From the NCBI GenBank assembly GCA_965116565.1, contig OZ220699.1:558001-622000 (forward strand): a DNA stretch of 64,000 bases. The letters are read 5' to 3'. Position 1 is the first letter of the stretch; every line of letters begins with the position of its first letter. The stretch comes from Bin87 sp965116565 (GTDB taxonomy: Bacteria; Chloroflexota; Dehalococcoidia; Lucifugimonadales; UBA3495). The notes below the pieces were generated by a model that made no database searches, was not told where the DNA came from, and was given only the letters and a program-made list of their open reading frames with translations. Both the position numbers and the translations under genes were made by a program. Shown piece after piece: positions 52,563 to 60,645 of this stretch.

Positions 52563-53459
52563 TCAGTTGAGCGCGGGCACTCCCTGCACCCGGGTTCGCA
52601 GGCTGTACACCGAATCTCCGGCGGTGATGAACATCGTATCCAGGCTGGCGCCGCCAAATACCAGGTTGCGCGGCACCTCGGGCACGCGAATGATGCCCAA
52701 GCGGTTCCCCTGCGGATCGATCACCCATATCCCTCCGGAGCCCGTGCAGTACACTCGCCCCTCGGTATCCACCTTCATGCCGTCCGGCACCCCCGGCTCA
52801 GCCGACGACATGTCGCAGAAGATCCGGTTGTTGCTGAGCGTCCCGTCGGGAGCAACGTCAAAAGCCCTGATGAGTCGGTGGGTACACACCTCGCCCCGTT
52901 CCGCCTCCTCGACGCAGCGATCGTCAAGACGGCTGTTCGCAACGTACAGCGTCGATTCGTCCGGTGATAACGTCAGTCCGTTGGGGTATTCGCATTCGTC
53001 GGTCGCTACGTGCAACGTGCCATCGGGCGCAATCCGAAAGACGCCGGCGAAACCCAGTTCCCGCTGTTCCTCTGGAATGCCCCGTTCCGGGTCGGTGAAA
53101 TAGACGCTGCCGTCCGAGCGGCAAACGATGTCATTGGGCCGGTTGAGCCGTTTCCCCTGCCACCGGTCGGCAACCGTAGTTACGGTTCCGTCGGCGTCCA
53201 TGCGCGTAATCTGCCGGTTGGCTCCCTCGCACATCAGCAGGCCACCCTGGCGGTCCAGGGTACAACCGTTGCCCTCTCCGGTGTCCGTGCGAACAATGAC
53301 CGGTTCGCCGCCGCCGTCCCAGCGCATCAGCATGCTTTCCCGGTGTCGAACGTAGGTCAAATAGTCGTCGGGATGCCACAGAGGCCCTTCGGTGGGACCT
53401 CCGGCGGCGATCAGGACGGGGTCGCCGGACTCAACGATTGCGGAAAGGTCTGCGGCCAT
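52563..53459 (-). CDS. SMP-30/gluconolactonase-family lactone hydrolase
   Basis: About 298 residues forming a six-bladed propeller. Metal ligands typical of the family are visible: Glu in Gly-Pro-Thr-Glu-Gly-Pro-Leu-Trp, Asn in Leu-Asn-Arg-Pro-Asn-Asp, Asn in Tyr-Pro-Asn-Gly-Leu and Asp in Val-Pro-Asp-Gly-Met-Lys-Val-Asp. It likely opens a sugar or other lactone with a divalent metal. ATG 53459 was chosen over ATG 53477, which has no ribosome-binding site ahead. It sits next to an FAD sugar/alcohol oxidase-like gene (convergent) and upstream of nothing else on its strand, so the two probably act in sequence. Confidence 0.85.
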   Translation of the reverse strand: MAADLSAIVESGDPVLIAAGGPTEGPLWHPDDYLTYVRHRESMLMRWDGGGEPVIVRTDTGEGNGCTLDRQGGLLMCEGANRQITRMDADGTVTTVADRWQGKRLNRPNDIVCRSDGSVYFTDPERGIPEEQRELGFAGVFRIAPDGTLHVATDECEYPNGLTLSPDESTLYVANSRLDDRCVEEAERGEVCTHRLIRAFDVAPDGTLSNNRIFCDMSSAEPGVPDGMKVDTEGRVYCTGSGGIWVIDPQGNRLGIIRVPEVPRNLVFGGASLDTMFITAGDSVYSLRTRVQGVPALN

Positions 53460-53583
53460 GACTAACCTAACCCCCATGCGTGTATCAATAAACGTTGCAG
53501 TTGCACGGGATTATATCAGTTACGCTTCGCAATGACTCCATTTGATACGAAAAGCGACGGATTCTTCAGGCCGTTCTGCCAAG

Positions 53584-54951
53584 TCAGCCTCTGAGCAGAT
53601 CTGCCAGACCGCTGACCGGTTCTCCCTCCTCCAGCATGTCCAGGCGCGACACGACCTCAGCCGTCGTCGCTTCGGATAGTGATTGCGACGCGCAGTCTCG
53701 GAATTTCGCGCGGACATCTTCCATGCTCACGCCGCGCAGGGCTCCGCTGTTGGCGCGGTGCGCCTGCTGCCGGAGCGTGCTGCCGTCCTTCAACTGGACT
53801 TCAACCTGGTGGTACCCCTCGGTCCAGCTCGGCTGTCCCTCGTTGCCCGGGATGCGGCGCATGTCGATGCGCGGGATCAGCGCCTGGGCTTCGGGACGCA
53901 TCACCTGATCGTCGGTGAAGGACTGCAACCCGACCCGCTGATCCAGCAGGGCGGCGGCCAGGCAATACTGCATGCTGAACTTTCCCTCCAGGGACGAAAC
54001 CGGGCGGGCGTGGATCAGCGAGCGCGGCGGGTCGAAGTCCACCATCACGTCGATGCGGTCCACCGCCGCAGGATCTATGGCGCTTTGGGACAGCAGGTCG
54101 AAGGTGGCATCCAGGGCAAGGTGCGCGCTGCCGCAGCAGGGGTACTTCTTGATTTCAATGCCCGACTCCACCAGGTAGCATTTGTTTCCCAGGTTCTGCG
54201 CCACCTGGTCGCTGTCGAAGCCCTGCCCGCCCGAGAAGGCCCGGATAAAGCCGAATCGCCCCTCCAGCGCGTCCTCGCTGGCGGTGAAACCGTCCCGCAC
54301 CAGTTTGGCCGACACGACTCCGGCGCGGGCAGCGTCCCCCGCGTGGAACGGCTTGGTCATGGTGCCAAAGTTCTGTCGCAGCCCCGACGCCTGCGACGCG
54401 GCCAGGGAGACTGCCATGGCGGTTTGTTCCGGGTCCAGGGACATGATCCTGCTGGCCGCCGCCGCCGCTCCCACCGCGCCCAGCGGGCCGGTGGGATGCC
54501 ACCCCAGGTCGTCGTAGTAGGCCTCGCTCAAGGCCTCGCCCACAGCGCATGCGACCTCAAACCCGGACATGTAACCCAGCAGCATGTCCTTTCCGGAAGC
54601 TCCTGACTCCTCGGCCACCGCCAGGGATGCGGGCAACAAAACTGCGGTGGGATGGGTCTTGGTGATCTGGGTGATGTCGTCGTAGTCCAGGGCGTGTGCC
54701 ATGGCGCCGTTGACCAGCGCAGCGTTGGCCGCCGAGGTCCTGAACCCACGGCCCACCACGCTCGCGGTGGGAGCGGCGCTCTCGGCCGCAACGTAACGGC
54801 AAAGGATGTCCGACAGGGATTCCCGGGAGCCGGCCAGCATGCACGCCAGACAGTCCATGATCGCTCCCTTGGCCGCTTCGATGGCATCGGGTGGGAAGTC
54901 CTCAATGTCAGTCGCGGTGACGAATTCGGCGATTCGATTGGTGATGTTCAT
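53584..54951 (-). CDS. MmgE/PrpD-family protein
   Basis: 455 residues. It begins Ile-Ala-Glu-Phe-Val-Thr and contains Asp-Cys-Leu-Ala-Cys-Met-Leu-Ala-Gly, Asn-Gly-Ala-Met-Ala-His-Ala-Leu-Asp-Tyr-Asp-Asp, Pro-Thr-Gly-Pro-Leu-Gly-Ala-Val-Gly-Ala-Ala, Thr-Lys-Pro-Phe-His-Ala-Gly and Lys-Tyr-Pro-Cys-Cys-Gly-Ser-Ala-His, all family hallmarks. Known members dehydrate 2-methylcitrate or isomerise related dicarboxylates, but most are uncharacterised. ATG 54951 has AGGAG seven bases upstream; the longer frame to 55047 runs through a tandem repeat in the promoter region. No prpB/prpC lies nearby, so a methylcitrate role is not supported. Confidence 0.85.
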   Translation of the reverse strand: MNITNRIAEFVTATDIEDFPPDAIEAAKGAIMDCLACMLAGSRESLSDILCRYVAAESAAPTASVVGRGFRTSAANAALVNGAMAHALDYDDITQITKTHPTAVLLPASLAVAEESGASGKDMLLGYMSGFEVACAVGEALSEAYYDDLGWHPTGPLGAVGAAAAASRIMSLDPEQTAMAVSLAASQASGLRQNFGTMTKPFHAGDAARAGVVSAKLVRDGFTASEDALEGRFGFIRAFSGGQGFDSDQVAQNLGNKCYLVESGIEIKKYPCCGSAHLALDATFDLLSQSAIDPAAVDRIDVMVDFDPPRSLIHARPVSSLEGKFSMQYCLAAALLDQRVGLQSFTDDQVMRPEAQALIPRIDMRRIPGNEGQPSWTEGYHQVEVQLKDGSTLRQQAHRANSGALRGVSMEDVRAKFRDCASQSLSEATTAEVVSRLDMLEEGEPVSGLADLLRG

Positions 54952-55011
54952 GGATAAACTCCTGGCGTTTGTGGCTTGCCGCTCCGTTATCATGCTCCAG
55001 ATCGTGATGCG

Positions 55012-55047
55012 AATGTATGCCTTTTTCAAAATGTATGCCTTTTTCAA
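55012..55047. repeat. Perfect 18-base tandem repeat upstream of the MmgE/PrpD gene
   Basis: AATGTATGCCTTTTTCAA occurs twice in direct succession (55012-55029 and 55030-55047), 60 bases before the start codon at 54951. On the minus strand each unit begins TTGAAA, a -35-like box, so the duplication may create or adjust a promoter or a repressor site. Confidence 0.6.
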
Positions 55048-55092
55048 GCAGTGTCAAGTCTCACGCGCAGCCACCTTGGGGAATCGCCATCG

Positions 55093-55248
55093 TTACCGGG
55101 TTGGGACAGGCAATTCCCAGCGGAGGAGGTCGCTATAGCGGTCGCCGCTGGCCCAGGGGAGGAGTCTGAGGACGATTGATACGGGCTCGGGGACATCTTC
55201 CCGGCGTCGGGTGTCGTCGACGTAGCGGCGGATTTGGGAGATGGTCAT
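55093..55248 (-). CDS. Small basic/acidic protein of 51 residues, unknown
   Basis: ATG 55248 stands six bases after AGAGG and starts a 51-residue frame ending at TAA 55095-55093. The peptide is rich in Arg, Asp and Leu, with Ile-Arg-Arg-Tyr-Val-Asp-Asp-Thr-Arg-Arg-Arg then Leu-Arg-Leu-Leu-Pro-Trp and Leu-Leu-Arg-Trp-Glu-Leu. It looks like an ordinary short soluble protein rather than random frame. It lies just upstream of the MmgE/PrpD gene on the same strand. No family is recognised. Confidence 0.4.
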   Translation of the reverse strand: MTISQIRRYVDDTRRREDVPEPVSIVLRLLPWASGDRYSDLLRWELPVPTR

Positions 55249-55268
55249 GGGTTGCCTCTGAGATCTGG

Positions 55269-55288
55269 ATTCCGGCGAAAGCCGGAAT
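55269..55288. repeat. Dispersed hairpin repeat (ATTCCGGC-GAAA-GCCGGAAT)
   Basis: A perfect eight-base stem closed by a GAAA loop. This hairpin, followed by GAC, is a widespread intergenic repeat type in many bacteria (known from general experience). Only one full copy was seen here. Confidence 0.65.
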
Positions 55289-55337
55289 GACGATCGCGGG
55301 CGGGATGGATTGGGATTGTGGGGATATTAGCGAAAAC

Positions 55338-55367
55338 CCGCTCACTTCCGCTCATTTCCGTTCATTT
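55338..55367. repeat. 10-base tandem repeat, three copies
   Basis: CCGCTCACTT, CCGCTCATTT, CCGTTCATTT follow one another. It adjoins the G-rich tract. Confidence 0.6.
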
Positions 55368-55376
55368 GAGTAGGAC

Positions 55377-55520
55377 GGTAGGTTCTGGTGGGGGTAAATG
55401 GTGGCGGATTGGGCGGGTTTTGGGGCGATGTTGGTGGTTCTGGCGGGCCGGCGGGAGGATTTGGGGGAGCGGAGTTGGGGGTTGGGGATTGGACGGTTCG
55501 AGGGTCGGGCGATTGATGGC
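55377..55520 (+). other. G-rich, strand-asymmetric tract with G-quadruplex potential
   Basis: About 140 bases in which the plus strand is dominated by G and T with almost no C. At 55453-55487 four G runs (GGG, GGGGG, GGGGG, GGGG) are spaced by 7, 9 and 2 bases. No gene is supported on either strand. Confidence 0.5.
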
Positions 55521-56289
55521 GTGAGGCGATGGCATATTTGAATGGTAAGGATGGGATGTAGGGAGGGGCAAGGGAGCGAGGTCATCGGATTGGCATTGCG
55601 CGGAAGGCGGACTCCGTTCCTGAAAGGGACTCCGCTCAACGCGATGGGTAAGTATCCGTGTTTTGTGTCAAGTGCAGATCAGGTTGTGGGTAGGGGTTCC
55701 GGGCTCCATGGTTCACACCCTGTTCGGCTGTGGAATCGTCGGTGTCTCCGGACGTCCGACCAGGCACATCAACCTGAAACGACGCTGACCACGTATCAGG
55801 GTTCGGTTCATGCCGAGCGAACTCGACATAAATCCCAGGGCCACGATGATCTCCACCAGCAATGAAATGTCAGTGGTTCGCGTTTTCCGGCCGCTCCGAA
55901 TCCGGAAAAGCGCGTCGCGTCTCCACCGCGAGCGTCTGCGCGTCCTCCCGACCCTTCAGTTGTGTACGACCGGTAGCCAGTCGCCTCGATTGGGGGAACC
56001 GCGTTCGGATGAGACTCACATCGCCATATATGATAATGTAAATCTATTATAATAATATTAAATCTATGATCCATCATCGCCGCCGTCCCTCCTCAAGCGA
56101 TAGCGCCGCCGCATCCGGGCTGCCCGGCCCGCGATCGTTGATTGGGGAAGGTCCCAGGCTCGGTCGCTGCTGAGTCAGGCGTGATTGACCGGCAAACCGC
56201 AACCTGATATTGGTCATGTCGCCGGGTTTTCGCGGTGGCCGGACGTCGGCGCTTGTCCCCGACCCAATCGTCCAGAAACGGAGGTCAGC
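55521..56289. other. Intergenic region before the sulfatase-like gene
   Basis: No gene is recognised. A markedly AT-rich island (about 56023-56074) contains TATAAT at 56048-56053, which could serve a promoter for the gene at 56290; a matching -35 box was not found. Confidence 0.35.
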
Positions 56290-57684
56290 ATGAATGTCAT
56301 CTGGATCGTTTCCGACAGTTTTCGCAGGGATCACCTGGGCGCATACGGCAACAACTACATCCACACTCCTTCGCTCGATGCGCTGGCGGCGAGCGCGGTG
56401 AGGTTCGACAACCACTACTCGGCCGGATTCCCGACCATGCCCACCCGTGCCGACCACCAGACCGGGCGCTGGACCATGTCGTTCATGGGTTGGGAACCTC
56501 TGCCGGCCGGCGTAACCACCCTCGCCGAGATACTGGCGGAAAGCGGCATGCACACCGCCGCATCCGTGGACACCCCCTACTACCTCCGGAGCGGCATGAA
56601 CTACGACCGCGGCTTTCAGTCGTTCCTCATGAACGTTGGGCAGGACACCCTGTGGTCGCTGATCCCCGAGCCCGGCTATCACAACGAGGCCCTCGACGTC
56701 AGGGCAGCCTGGCGCAGCGAGGCGGACCGGAACGCTCCCAAGACTTTCATGTCCGCCATGCGCTGGCTCGAACAGCACTACAAGGAGGATTTCTTCCTGT
56801 ACGTGGACACGTGGGATCCCCATGAACCCTGGGACGCGCCCCCCTACTACACCGAACTCTACTGGCCGGGCTACGACGGCGAACTGGTGCTGCCGGTGTA
56901 CGGCAACTGGCACGACGTGCCCGGATACCGGGCGGAGCAGCTCAACAAGGGCCATGCCACCTACTGCGGCGAGATAACCATGGTCGATACCTGGGCCGGC
57001 TTCCTGCTGCGGATGGTGGAGAACATGGGACTGTCCGACCGCACCATCGTCATATTCACCACCGACCACGGCTTCTACTTCGGCGAACACGGCGGCCTGT
57101 TCGGCAAGATGACCTCCGACAAATACCCCGACGGCACCCTCAGGCCATATGACGAGCCCGGATCGCAGTGGAGCTACTCGCCCCTTTACGAGGAGATCGT
57201 CCACCTCCCCTTCCTGCTGCGGGCTCCGGGCGTGCCGCCCGGGAACTACACCGGCATCACGTCGGCGGTGGACGTCATGCCCACGGTTCTGGATCTGCTG
57301 GGCCTGGAGATACCCGGCTTCGTGCAGGGCCGCTCCCTCGCCCCTGCCCTCAGCAACCCCGCGACCCGGGGCCGGGACTTTGTCGTGAGCAGCCTGCCTT
57401 TCGCCAACGTCGGCGACCCGGTGCACTCGGTCGATAACCTGTTGCGGGTGCTGACGGAGCCGCCCGTGACCACCGTCACGTCCGGAGGGTGGAGCCTGCT
57501 CTACAGCCCACTGCCGGGGGTCTCGAAGCTGTACAACCTCGCCTCTGACCCCGGGCAGGCTGACGATGTCATAGAGGCCAACATGGACGTGGCGTCGGAA
57601 CTGCACCGGAAGCTGGTCCACTTCATGCGGGAGACCGATGTGCCCGCGCGACTGTTGGACCCGAGGCTGGAACTGAGGATGTAA
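56290..57684 (+). CDS. Sulfatase-superfamily hydrolase with Thr in place of the formylglycine residue
   Basis: 464 residues of the alkaline phosphatase/sulfatase superfamily. The metal-binding start Ile-Val-Ser-Asp-Ser-Phe-Arg-Arg-Asp-His-Leu-Gly and the later Phe-Thr-Thr-Asp-His-Gly-Phe-Tyr-Phe-Gly-Glu-His-Gly are present. The nucleophile motif, normally (Cys/Ser)-x-Pro-x-Arg, reads Thr49-Met-Pro-Thr-Arg53. Thr cannot be turned into formylglycine, so a classical sulfatase reaction is unlikely; a Thr-nucleophile phosphodiester or phosphonate hydrolase is more plausible. ATG 56290 lies just after GGAGG. A GMC oxidoreductase gene follows 71 bases downstream on the same strand. Confidence 0.85.
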   Translation: MNVIWIVSDSFRRDHLGAYGNNYIHTPSLDALAASAVRFDNHYSAGFPTMPTRADHQTGRWTMSFMGWEPLPAGVTTLAEILAESGMHTAASVDTPYYLRSGMNYDRGFQSFLMNVGQDTLWSLIPEPGYHNEALDVRAAWRSEADRNAPKTFMSAMRWLEQHYKEDFFLYVDTWDPHEPWDAPPYYTELYWPGYDGELVLPVYGNWHDVPGYRAEQLNKGHATYCGEITMVDTWAGFLLRMVENMGLSDRTIVIFTTDHGFYFGEHGGLFGKMTSDKYPDGTLRPYDEPGSQWSYSPLYEEIVHLPFLLRAPGVPPGNYTGITSAVDVMPTVLDLLGLEIPGFVQGRSLAPALSNPATRGRDFVVSSLPFANVGDPVHSVDNLLRVLTEPPVTTVTSGGWSLLYSPLPGVSKLYNLASDPGQADDVIEANMDVASELHRKLVHFMRETDVPARLLDPRLELRM

Positions 57685-57755
57685 TATCGCATTCCTCCCA
57701 CCGGTTCGCCGGAATGTGAAACAGCGCCGGGTCATAACCGGAACAAAGGAAAAAC

Positions 57756-59309
57756 ATGACCAAAAGGTACGACCACATAATCGTCGGAGCCGGGTCAGCG
57801 GGAGCGGTCCTGGCAGCCCGCCTGTCCGAAGCTGCCCATCGCTCGGTACTTCTGCTGGAGGCGGGCCCCGACTACGCCGCGCCGGAAACGACGCCCAGCG
57901 AAGTTAGGTATGCCTTCGGAGCCGCCAACACAATCTGGGACGGAGGGCACATCTGGAACTTTCGCGCCCGGGCAACGGACGAAGCGGACATCGATGTGCC
58001 CCGAGGCAAGGTCACCGGCGGCTCCAGTGCCGTCAACGATGCCCAGTTTCTCCGGCCCATGCCCGAGGACTTCGACCTCTGGTCCGATTGGGGGAATGAC
58101 GAGTGGGCGTTCGGGAAAATCCTGCCGTACCTGATCAAGCTGGAAAACGACCAGGATTTTGCGGACGAGTTCCACGGCAACGCCGGCCCGATATACTGCC
58201 GGCGCTATCCCGAGAGCGCGTGGGGACCTCAGCAGCACGCCTTCTACGGGGCCTGCCGCGATGTCGGGTTCCCCCATTGCCCGGACCACAACCGGCCCGG
58301 CTCCACTGGAGTCGGACCGCTGGCTTTCAACATCGACGGCCGCACCAGGGTGAGCACTGCCATCGGGTATCTTGGGCCAGCACGGAGTCGGGATAACCTG
58401 ACCATCATCCCCGAAGTCTTGGTGCATCAGGTGGTATTCGAGGGAACGCAGGCCGTGGGTGTCCGTGGAATCACGCCGGATGGCGAGCAGGAGTTCCAGG
58501 GAGCGGAGATCATCCTCTGCGCCGGCGCCATAGGTTCGCCGCACCTGCTCCTGCTCTCCGGCGTGGGGCCGGCGGACCAACTGCGCCCCTTGGACATACC
58601 CGTCGTGATTGACCTGCCCGGCGTGGGGCGCAACCTGAGAGATCACCCCGACCTGCCCATGTTCTGGCGCACTCGAAAAGACTTCCCGCTGGACACGAAC
58701 CAGGTCAACACCGGCACCGTGACCCTGCGATTCACCGCGCCGGGATCGTCCCATGCCAACGACATGGTCATCTACATGGGCAACTACTCGTCGGCCACGC
58801 CCATGCGCGGCGTGGACCACATGGAACCCGAGGGCATAGGAGTGAGCCAATGCCTGTACATGGCGCTCAGCCATGGGGAACTGGCCATCCGCTCCCGAGA
58901 CCCGAGAGAGCAGCCTCACATCGACCTGAACATGCTGGACCACCCCTTCGACCTGGAACGCATGCGTGCCAGCGTCCGGATGTGCGCCGACCTGTTCAGG
59001 CGCCAGGCATTCGACGGCATCGTGGAAGCACGCTCCGGCCCGTCGGACGAGATCCTGGAGAGCGATGATGCGCTGAACTTGTGGATGAGGAGACAGGTCA
59101 TCACGGCCCACCACGTCTCCAGCACTTGCCGCATGGGGCCCTCGGATGACGAGACCTCTGTGGTCGACCAATACGGGAGAGTCCACGGCACACAGGGCCT
59201 GCGCGTCATCGATGCCTCCATCATGCCCGAGGCGGTGCGGGCCAACCCGAACCTCACCGTCATCGCCATGGCTGAGATGGCGGCAGACTTCGTGAAGAGC
59301 AACCGATAG
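57756..59309 (+). CDS. GMC-family FAD oxidoreductase (choline dehydrogenase-like)
   Basis: 517 residues. The FAD motif Ile-Ile-Val-Gly-Ala-Gly-Ser-Ala-Gly-Ala-Val-Leu-Ala is followed by Leu-Leu-Leu-Glu-Ala-Gly. The GMC signature Arg-Gly-Lys-Val-Thr-Gly-Gly-Ser-Ser-Ala-Val-Asn and the second signature Gly-Ala-Ile-Gly-Ser-Pro-His-Leu-Leu are present. The catalytic His lies in Thr-Ala-His-His-Val-Ser-Ser-Thr-Cys-Arg-Met-Gly, and Asn-Pro-Asn-Leu-Thr is near the end. It oxidises a primary or secondary alcohol. AAAGGAAAAAC precedes ATG 57756. It follows the sulfatase-like gene and precedes two CoA-transferase genes, a plausible order for releasing, oxidising and activating a substrate. Confidence 0.9.
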   Translation: MTKRYDHIIVGAGSAGAVLAARLSEAAHRSVLLLEAGPDYAAPETTPSEVRYAFGAANTIWDGGHIWNFRARATDEADIDVPRGKVTGGSSAVNDAQFLRPMPEDFDLWSDWGNDEWAFGKILPYLIKLENDQDFADEFHGNAGPIYCRRYPESAWGPQQHAFYGACRDVGFPHCPDHNRPGSTGVGPLAFNIDGRTRVSTAIGYLGPARSRDNLTIIPEVLVHQVVFEGTQAVGVRGITPDGEQEFQGAEIILCAGAIGSPHLLLLSGVGPADQLRPLDIPVVIDLPGVGRNLRDHPDLPMFWRTRKDFPLDTNQVNTGTVTLRFTAPGSSHANDMVIYMGNYSSATPMRGVDHMEPEGIGVSQCLYMALSHGELAIRSRDPREQPHIDLNMLDHPFDLERMRASVRMCADLFRRQAFDGIVEARSGPSDEILESDDALNLWMRRQVITAHHVSSTCRMGPSDDETSVVDQYGRVHGTQGLRVIDASIMPEAVRANPNLTVIAMAEMAADFVKSNR

Positions 59310-59382
59310 GACCGACGCCGACCGGTTGGTTTCAAGTTTGGCCGGTTGCGTCAGACCGCGCTTCCTGCGCCGTGCTCGGTGC

Positions 59383-59388
59383 TACAAT
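59383..59388 (+). promoter_or_regulatory. -10 box (TACAAT) for a near-leaderless transcript
   Basis: TACAAT ends nine bases before ATG 59398. With normal spacing the transcript would start within a few bases of the start codon, and no ribosome-binding site precedes that ATG. Leaderless translation is therefore likely. Confidence 0.4.
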
Positions 59389-59397
59389 GCGCCCGGC

Positions 59398-60639
59398 ATG
59401 ACCACGCTGGATGAACACGCGAACGCGGAGCAGTCCCGTCCACTGAGCGGCTACCGGGTCCTGGATCTGTCCGGGCCCATGGGCGTCTACTGCGGCAAGC
59501 TGATGGCCGACATGGGCGCCGATGTGATCAGGGTCGAGCCGCCGGGCGGCGATCCCATGCGCGACATCGGCCCGTTCATCGGCGGCATCCCCGGTCCCGG
59601 GCGCAGCCTGTACTGGCTCCACTTCAACACCAACAAGCGCAGCGTCACGCTGGATATTCGCACACCAGACGGCGCAGACGCCCTCCGCCGGCTGGCCCTG
59701 GAATCCGACGTGCTGCTGGAAACCGGTCCGCCCGGTTACATGGACGCGCTGGGAACGGAGCACGGGGGCATGGGCTACGAAAACCTGGCGGCGGACGCGC
59801 CCGGCCTGGTGTACGCCTCCATCACTCCCTTCGGGCAGACCGGGCCATATCGCGATTTCAAGGCGTCGGACCTGGTGGGCTTCGCCATGGGCGGCTACAT
59901 GTACGTCACCGGCTGGCCCCACACGCCGCCCACGCGGCTGTGGGGATCGCAGGCCTACCACACCGCTTCAAACCGCGCCTACATCGCCATCCTCCTGGCC
60001 CTGTACCACCGCATGGCCACCGGCGAGGGGCAGTACATCGACGTGTCCATGCAGGAAGCGGTGGCCGCCACCACCGAGCACGTCAACACGACCTACAACT
60101 ATACCGGCGAGTCTGCGGTGCGCTGCGGGTTCCGGCACGGCGGGCAGTTCGTCGCCACCTGGCGGTGCAGGGACGGCTACGCCAGCATCACCACCAACAC
60201 GCGCGCGGCGTGGGACGACCTGCGGGCCTGGATGGACCGGGACGGCATGGCCGGCGACCTGATGGACGCGCAGTACGATGACCACTTCGTCCTGCGTGGC
60301 GAGCATTCGGCCCACATCGAAGAACTCATCCAGGCCTGGGCGCTGCTCCACACCCGGCAGGAGATCACCGAGTTCGGCCAATCCAACCACCACCCGTGGG
60401 GTCCCGCCGCCACTGCCGATGAGATTCTGGAAAATGAGCAGCTATGGGGCCGCGGATACCTGACGACGCTTGAATCACCGGATGGTATGTCGATGGTGTA
60501 CCCGGGAGACCCCTACCGCCTGGCTGAATTCGCATTTCCTGTACGGCGGGCCGCGCCCGCCCCCGGTCAGCACAACTCCGAGATCCTTGGCGGAATCCTG
60601 GGTCTGTCGCCGCAGGAAGTGGGGCGCCTGACTGCCTGA
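59398..60639 (+). CDS. CaiB/BaiF (class III) CoA-transferase, subunit lacking the usual catalytic Asp
   Basis: 413 residues from ATG 59398. The family start Val-Leu-Asp-Leu-Ser-Gly-Pro-Met-Gly-Val-Tyr-Cys-Gly-Lys-Leu is followed by Asp-Val-Ile-Arg-Val-Glu-Pro-Pro-Gly-Gly-Asp and Asn-Thr-Asn-Lys-Arg-Ser-Val-Thr-Leu-Asp. At the place where the neighbour has Ser-Asp-Ala-Thr-Gly-Gly, this protein has Gly-Ser-Gln-Ala-Tyr-His, so the Asp that carries the CoA-ester intermediate seems absent. It lies six bases before a second CaiB gene. Pairs of this kind are known as two-subunit transferases, with one subunit often structural. The CoA acceptor is unknown. Confidence 0.85.
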   Translation: MTTLDEHANAEQSRPLSGYRVLDLSGPMGVYCGKLMADMGADVIRVEPPGGDPMRDIGPFIGGIPGPGRSLYWLHFNTNKRSVTLDIRTPDGADALRRLALESDVLLETGPPGYMDALGTEHGGMGYENLAADAPGLVYASITPFGQTGPYRDFKASDLVGFAMGGYMYVTGWPHTPPTRLWGSQAYHTASNRAYIAILLALYHRMATGEGQYIDVSMQEAVAATTEHVNTTYNYTGESAVRCGFRHGGQFVATWRCRDGYASITTNTRAAWDDLRAWMDRDGMAGDLMDAQYDDHFVLRGEHSAHIEELIQAWALLHTRQEITEFGQSNHHPWGPAATADEILENEQLWGRGYLTTLESPDGMSMVYPGDPYRLAEFAFPVRRAAPAPGQHNSEILGGILGLSPQEVGRLTA

Positions 60640-60645
60640 ACTCTG

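Noticed and set aside
53459..53480. TTAGGTTAG-like DtxR/IdeR half site before the SMP-30 gene
   Set aside because: Only one half site, located between the two candidate start codons, and the gene has no link to iron.
56074..57735. Minus-strand open frame of 553 codons opposite the sulfatase-like gene
   Set aside because: High-GC shadow: no ribosome-binding site and no domain; the sense strand has clear sulfatase-superfamily motifs.
57795..59186. Minus-strand open frame opposite the GMC oxidoreductase
   Set aside because: Same reason: a third-position GC shadow of a well-conserved gene.
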